From contig JAQSYI010000055.1 in NCBI GenBank assembly GCA_029256185.1, forward strand, positions 1 through 48,035: DNA of 48,035 bases, given 5' to 3'. The stretch is from Paenibacillaceae bacterium. GTDB taxonomy: Bacteria > Bacillota > Bacilli > Paenibacillales > NBRC-103111. A program made the translations under genes and the position numbers. Positions 44,098 through 48,035 of this stretch are shown one piece after another (position 1 is the first letter of the stretch; each line of letters begins with the position of its first letter). Below the pieces are notes generated by a model that saw nothing but the letters and a program-made list of their open reading frames with translations, was not told the DNA's origin and did not search any database.

Positions 44098-47000
44098 TTA
44101 ATGGCCGGACGTATCAACCAGAAGCATATCTCCAAAGGCGTCCGGGTCCTTGGACGAGCCAATTCCGCTCATATACTCCATCCAGCCCCGTCTGCCCGAG
44201 CCGTCATCATCATTAATCAGCATGGAAAATCCGAAATCCGCTCCAGGGGCCGCCGTCATTCCGGCCGGCAATAACGCGCTCCAGGGAATCGCCATTTCAT
44301 AGCTGGTCGTACCGCTGCCGTCATCCCGTTTCACCGCAAACTGCGCCTCGCTCAGACCTGCTGTTCCTGCCGCAGCAGTCCAGCGCCAATGGATTACACT
44401 GGAGGTATTCCGGTTCAGCGCCACCCCGATTTCACTATACCCAAGCACGGGCAACTCCGCTTTCCTGCCGGGGTCGATGGCGAATTGGATGCTGTCTCCC
44501 TTCCACATATCGCTGCCTGCACCATTTTGAGCATGGGTATTATCATTGACCGCAACGGCGAAATAGAGCTGATCTTCATCCCACTGGATATATGCTGTGC
44601 CGCTTAGATCATGGACTCCTCCCCAATCGCTCATCTGTGCCTGTGATGCCTGGTTGATGGAGACGGGCATTGCTGCCGCCCATTCGTCCTGCGACAGAAT
44701 TCCGTCAATCACCGGCGCCTGACCGGCTTGGACGGCGGCGAGAAAACTGATTCGGCGGTCCACAACAGCGCCGGCTCCATTGTCCAATGTCGTTTTTATC
44801 TTCAGATCATACAGCCTTTCTTCCGGTACTCCCGGAAATTGGAACGAAACGGTTGCCGAATCATTTGCCGCTATTGTAAAAGGTTTTTCTTCGCTTCCAT
44901 GATCCCGGGGTGAGGAATCCAGTATTTGCAGCACGCCGGATAATGCCGTGTCCAAATGGTTGCTGACGGCAATATCCACATTCCATTGCTTTCCTGCCGC
45001 TGTTTCCTTCAATTGGGGAAGCACCTGGATGTGATAAGGGTCCTTAATCTCGATATCCTGGCCGAAATTCCCCTCCACATATACGGGCTCCCCGGAAACC
45101 GGCAGAGTCATGGTTCCATTCGCCGCTGCGGTCAGACTGCTGCCGTTGCCAAACAAATCAAACGATACCGCGCTGGAGGCTCCGAGGTTTAACAGGAGGC
45201 TTTTGGAGTCCTTTTTGCTCCACAGCACAAGTATATCCTTGCCGTCTGCATTGCGGTGAAACCGGTAAGCCTGCACCTGATCACCCGCAGTATAGGCACC
45301 CACATAATCCGCCTCCGAAAGCTGGCCGGTAAGGGCGCGGTAAGCCACATAATTGGCTTTGGCCGACCAGGGCACAGATTCATGGTCTCCTCTGACCAGA
45401 CCGAAATGACCTTCAAGACTCGTCTCCGGCTTATAGTCATTCTTAAAATCGTACCAGAAAACCTTATCCGCAAGCCCGCTGCTCAATGCCAGGGTATACA
45501 TCCTGACTGCATACGCTCCCGACATCCGCTCGCTTACGCCGCGGCTGATTACCTCACTGGTGGGCCAGCCTATTTCGGTAACCCATATCGGCTTCGCAGG
45601 GCCGTAGGGCTGAAACAGCGCATGAATCGAATGCAGACCGGCTATGAAGCCTCCGTCATCGGGGTTAATGGGATAGGTATAGGGATGTATGGAGACAGCA
45701 TCCATATAATCATAGCCGCCTGCCGCCAGTACCCTCCTGATCCATTCGGCATCCGCGCCAGAGGTCGTACATCCAATGACCACTGCATCAGGATTGGCAG
45801 CTTTAATGGCGGTGTAAGCCGCTTGAAGCACTTTTGCATATGCTTCCGGCGGCAGGCGGTCAGGATTGCCTCCTCCGATATTCCATTCATTCCAGATTTC
45901 AAAATGGTCCACCCTGTCCTTAAAGTGCCCGGCCAGTTCGCCTGCATAACGGGCATAAGCGGCAATTCCCTCTTCGGTGTACGGTGCATTTCCCCCATCA
46001 TAAAACGGGTTGCCGTAGTCAACAATCAACAAAGGGCTGATGCCTTTGGACAATGCCGTATCCACAAACATGTCCCAGGAAGCCGGTATGCTGATTTGAC
46101 CTTTTAGTGTTTCCGCATTTGCCCAACGCGCATCATCCCTTACCCACTTGATTCCTGTCTCTGCGATCAAAGAAAGATAGGTATCAACAAGACTTGCATC
46201 CGTTTTGCCCATCAAATGAATAGCCGTGCCAAAAATGCCTCCCTGCGCCTCTCCCGCTGAAGCCGGCACTCTGCTGAAGGGGAATTGCCCCTGCTCGCTG
46301 ATATTCCCGTTGTCTCCTGTTGCATGGACCTCCAGAGTATATAATCCATATGCTTCTACGGATGAAACATTCAATTCCTTGCTGAAGAGCATTCCCGCCT
46401 CTACATTTGCGTCAAAGCTTCCGGTTGTGAGCGGATTGTTGCTCTCATTCCTTACAATGTAGGCCACATGAACAAGTCTATCCTGGACAGTGGAGTTTTT
46501 CATGGTGAGATTCAATACAGCAGGTTCATCGGACGAAAATATGTTGCCCGTCGGACCGTTAACCTCAAGGATCAGGTCCTTCAGCTTAAAGGCAATGTCG
46601 TCAAACCATGCCGTACCCGTGACATTCCCATCTAATCTGACGTATATCCTGATATACGCGGTGTCAGGCACAAGATGGCCCACCTCTGCCGTATACTCCG
46701 TCCACTCCTGGCTGTCTCCGGTTTTGATCAGCTTCATGGCATTGTTGTACCAGCCCAAGGAATTTTTATTGGCATCGGCCATTAAAATGTTGATGCTTGC
46801 CGCATCCGGCACGGATACATTGGCTGTTTTGATCCAACCGGACAGCTCATAAACTTCATCCGCCTGAACGGGGATCAATCCGCTGCCCAGATATTGTCCC
46901 GTTGCGGTTCCTGTCATGCTGGCGCTCTGATTTCCGCTGTGTTTAACAGCCGTGTCAATCGCGGACCCTGCTTTTGTGCCCCACAGGCCTGACTCGAAGC

Positions 47001-47604
47001 CGCCGTTGGTCAGCCTATTGCAAGATGATTTCACGGTGATGTCGTCAAACCATACTGTACCTGTGACATTCCCGTCCAACCTCACATATATCCTGATGTA
47101 AACGGTTCCAACTGCGAATGTGCTAAATTCCGCCGTATGCTTTGTCCATTCCTGGCTGCCGCCGGTTTTGATCAGCTTCATAGTATTGTTGTACCAGCCC
47201 AAAGCGTTGTTGTTGTCATCCACCATCAGGATGTTTACACTCGCTGCCTCCGGGGCGGATATATCGGCTGTTTTGATCCAGGCGGACAACTCATAAACTC
47301 CATCCGCCTGAACGGGGATCAGTCCGCTGCCCAGATATTGTCCCGTTGCGATTCCTGTCATACTGGCGCTCTGATTTCCGCTGTGCTTTACAGCCGTATC
47401 AATCGCGGACCCTGCTTTTGTGCCCCACAGGCCTGACTCGAAGCCGCCGTTGGCTATGAGATTGGCATCAGGCTCGGCAGATTCCGTTGTATGAGCCGTA
47501 TCCTCCTGAGCATTCACTATAAAACCACCGGAAAAAATTGTACTGAAGACAAGTACCAGCATGATATAAGCTACCAAACGATTCCGCTTATTCATTAACA
47601 TCAT
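44098..47604 (-). CDS. Secreted clan GH-A glycoside hydrolase with tandem N-terminal CBMs and CBM9-like C-terminus
   Basis: The 1168 residues have a signal peptide at about 1-32 (ending VNAQE). Two ~148-residue modules (50-197 and 198-345), both starting NGGFESGLWGTKAG, resemble CBM4/9-type carbohydrate-binding jelly rolls. After an Ig-like region (~345-450) lies a TIM barrel similar to GH39/GH5 with the acid/base site HFEIWNEWN and the nucleophile site WVTEIGWPT. A further beta-domain follows. The last ~190 residues (APVIDGILSQDEW, DQLYFAVAVNDNTH, DSIQFAID) form a CBM9-like sugar-binding domain. It probably cleaves a cell-wall polysaccharide outside the cell and feeds cluster III. GAAAGGGG precedes the start; ATGs at 47604, 47601 and 47595 are all possible. 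The exact GH family is uncertain. Confidence 0.82.
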   Translation of the reverse strand: MMLMNKRNRLVAYIMLVLVFSTIFSGGFIVNAQEDTAHTTESAEPDANLIANGGFESGLWGTKAGSAIDTAVKHSGNQSASMTGIATGQYLGSGLIPVQADGVYELSAWIKTADISAPEAASVNILMVDDNNNALGWYNNTMKLIKTGGSQEWTKHTAEFSTFAVGTVYIRIYVRLDGNVTGTVWFDDITVKSSCNRLTNGGFESGLWGTKAGSAIDTAVKHSGNQSASMTGTATGQYLGSGLIPVQADEVYELSGWIKTANVSVPDAASINILMADANKNSLGWYNNAMKLIKTGDSQEWTEYTAEVGHLVPDTAYIRIYVRLDGNVTGTAWFDDIAFKLKDLILEVNGPTGNIFSSDEPAVLNLTMKNSTVQDRLVHVAYIVRNESNNPLTTGSFDANVEAGMLFSKELNVSSVEAYGLYTLEVHATGDNGNISEQGQFPFSRVPASAGEAQGGIFGTAIHLMGKTDASLVDTYLSLIAETGIKWVRDDARWANAETLKGQISIPASWDMFVDTALSKGISPLLIVDYGNPFYDGGNAPYTEEGIAAYARYAGELAGHFKDRVDHFEIWNEWNIGGGNPDRLPPEAYAKVLQAAYTAIKAANPDAVVIGCTTSGADAEWIRRVLAAGGYDYMDAVSIHPYTYPINPDDGGFIAGLHSIHALFQPYGPAKPIWVTEIGWPTSEVISRGVSERMSGAYAVRMYTLALSSGLADKVFWYDFKNDYKPETSLEGHFGLVRGDHESVPWSAKANYVAYRALTGQLSEADYVGAYTAGDQVQAYRFHRNADGKDILVLWSKKDSKSLLLNLGASSAVSFDLFGNGSSLTAAANGTMTLPVSGEPVYVEGNFGQDIEIKDPYHIQVLPQLKETAAGKQWNVDIAVSNHLDTALSGVLQILDSSPRDHGSEEKPFTIAANDSATVSFQFPGVPEERLYDLKIKTTLDNGAGAVVDRRISFLAAVQAGQAPVIDGILSQDEWAAAMPVSINQASQAQMSDWGGVHDLSGTAYIQWDEDQLYFAVAVNDNTHAQNGAGSDMWKGDSIQFAIDPGRKAELPVLGYSEIGVALNRNTSSVIHWRWTAAAGTAGLSEAQFAVKRDDGSGTTSYEMAIPWSALLPAGMTAAPGADFGFSMLINDDDGSGRRGWMEYMSGIGSSKDPDAFGDMLLVDTSGH
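46570..47457 (-). repeat. 444-bp tandem duplication encoding the two N-terminal CBMs
   Basis: Two in-frame 444-bp units (47457-47014 and 47013-46570) encode 148-residue modules. Stretches are almost identical at DNA level: about 100 bases around 46910-47010 differ from their partner at 47354-47454 in only about four positions. This suggests a recent duplication or ongoing gene conversion. Confidence 0.85.
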
Positions 47605-47665
47605 TTATACCCCTTTCGTGTGACTAATGGATTGCACTTGCAATAAAATGATCAGTTTTGCCATC

Positions 47666-47694
47666 CTTATACGGATCATCTCCTCTAATGAAAA
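47666..47694 (-). promoter_or_regulatory. Weak candidate promoter for the secreted hydrolase
   Basis: On the minus strand TTTTCA (47694-47689), a 17-nt spacer and TATAAG (47671-47666) resemble -35 and -10 boxes. They lie between the duplicated element and the start at 47604, leaving a leader of about 55 nt. Confidence 0.35.
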
Positions 47695-47737
47695 TGAGAT
47701 CGATACCACAACCGAAGTCCGCCTCCTTCCAGATCAA

Positions 47738-47860
47738 GTTGAATCTGCCCTAACGGTAACACGCGGTGAAGGTACTCCGAAATCTTTATCTTTTGGTCCA
47801 ATCTATTTTTTTGGTGTATTTCCATCTCTATTTTTTGTGATCGTTTCTACTTTTTGAGGA
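47738..47860 (-). repeat. Duplicated ~123-bp element, copy A, upstream of the secreted hydrolase
   Basis: This is the partner of 43957-44078. On the minus strand it shows A-tracts (CAAAAA and similar) at intervals of about 19, 24 and 18 nt, then AGATTTCG, then a 29-base block identical to copy B. It lies about 130 nt upstream of the hydrolase start. The surrounding gene-free region 47605-48035 otherwise holds the weak promoter at 47666 and the hexamer array at the edge. Confidence 0.75.
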
Positions 47861-47936
47861 AGCAGCGCCTTGTGCTCCTCGCCCCGCTGGCCTTTCCCTG
47901 AAGCTGCGGGCTTATCCCGGGCATGCTCCAATTGTT

Positions 47937-48035
47937 TGATACTGATACTGATACTGATACTGATACTGATACTGATACTGATACTGATACTGATACTGAT
48001 ACTGATACTGATACTGATACTGATACTGATACTGA
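47937..48035. repeat. (TGATAC)16.5 hexanucleotide tandem repeat
   Basis: Ninety-nine bases are a perfect tandem array of TGATAC, running out of the window at the right edge. On the minus strand all three frames stay open through it (Ser-Ile, Ser-Val or Tyr-Gln dipeptides). One of them continues as Lys-Gln-Leu-Glu-His for about 40 residues to a TAG inside copy A of the duplicated element. It may therefore be the tail of a gene outside the window, or a non-coding microsatellite. Confidence 0.95.

Noticed and set aside
47627..47857. 76-codon plus-strand open frame across copy A of the duplicated element
   Set aside because: No ribosome binding site or recognisable domain is seen, and the equivalent frame is not maintained in copy B.
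47937..48035. The hexamer array as a CRISPR or an origin iteron array
   Set aside because: There are no spacers between units, the unit is only 6 bp, and no cas or replication-initiation genes or DnaA-box clusters are nearby.

Overview
The window looks like a chromosomal segment of a Paenibacillus-type Gram-positive soil bacterium. This is an inference from several things: AGGAGG-type ribosome binding sites, frequent TTG starts, three oligosaccharide ABC importers of the LplA/LplB/LplC type (binding lipoprotein plus two permeases, no ATPase beside them), membrane-anchored AraC regulators of the YesS type, and many rhamnose- and uronate-cleaving enzymes. I see no rRNA, tRNA, CRISPR array, insertion sequence or prophage.

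Layout. At 1-1.3 kb is the 3' part of a collagen-like surface protein with a HAEG-repeat beta-roll and an autoproteolytic tail domain. From 1.5 to 4.3 kb lie a membrane-anchored metallophosphoesterase and a divergent epoxide hydrolase. Cluster I (4.3-20.9 kb) is a rhamnogalacturonan/pectin-type utilisation locus. Its main minus-strand operon runs binding lipoprotein, GH106-like enzyme, two permeases, membrane AraC regulator, GH105 and GH28. Upstream, behind a terminator, is a DUF2264 plus GH88 pair divergent from a cupin-AraC regulator. A beta-carbonic anhydrase follows on the plus strand at 21.0 kb.

Cluster II (21.9-35.7 kb) runs on the minus strand as two permeases, binding lipoprotein, cytoplasmic heparinase II/III-like lyase, 2-hydroxyacid dehydrogenase and a large secreted heparinase-like lyase, with a divergent membrane AraC regulator. 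From about 26 to 35.7 kb it is visibly richer in A+T than its flanks. Cluster III (35.8-47.6 kb) has two permeases, binding lipoprotein, membrane AraC regulator and a GH78 alpha-L-rhamnosidase. It is preceded by a 1168-residue secreted clan GH-A hydrolase with two nearly identical N-terminal carbohydrate-binding modules and a CBM9-like C-terminus.

How the genes fit together. Each cluster pairs one importer with one membrane-bound AraC sensor and its own enzymes. Most enzymes lack signal peptides, so the model is import of oligosaccharides and intracellular cleavage of rhamnosyl and unsaturated uronyl linkages. Only the large lyase at 21.9-25.9 kb and the hydrolase at 44.1-47.6 kb look secreted. 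The least explained features are non-coding: an approximately 123-bp element found twice (43957-44078 and 47738-47860), direct repeats spaced 18 nt in the upstream regions of the permease genes, a structured leader before the phosphoesterase, and a (TGATAC)16.5 tract at the right edge.
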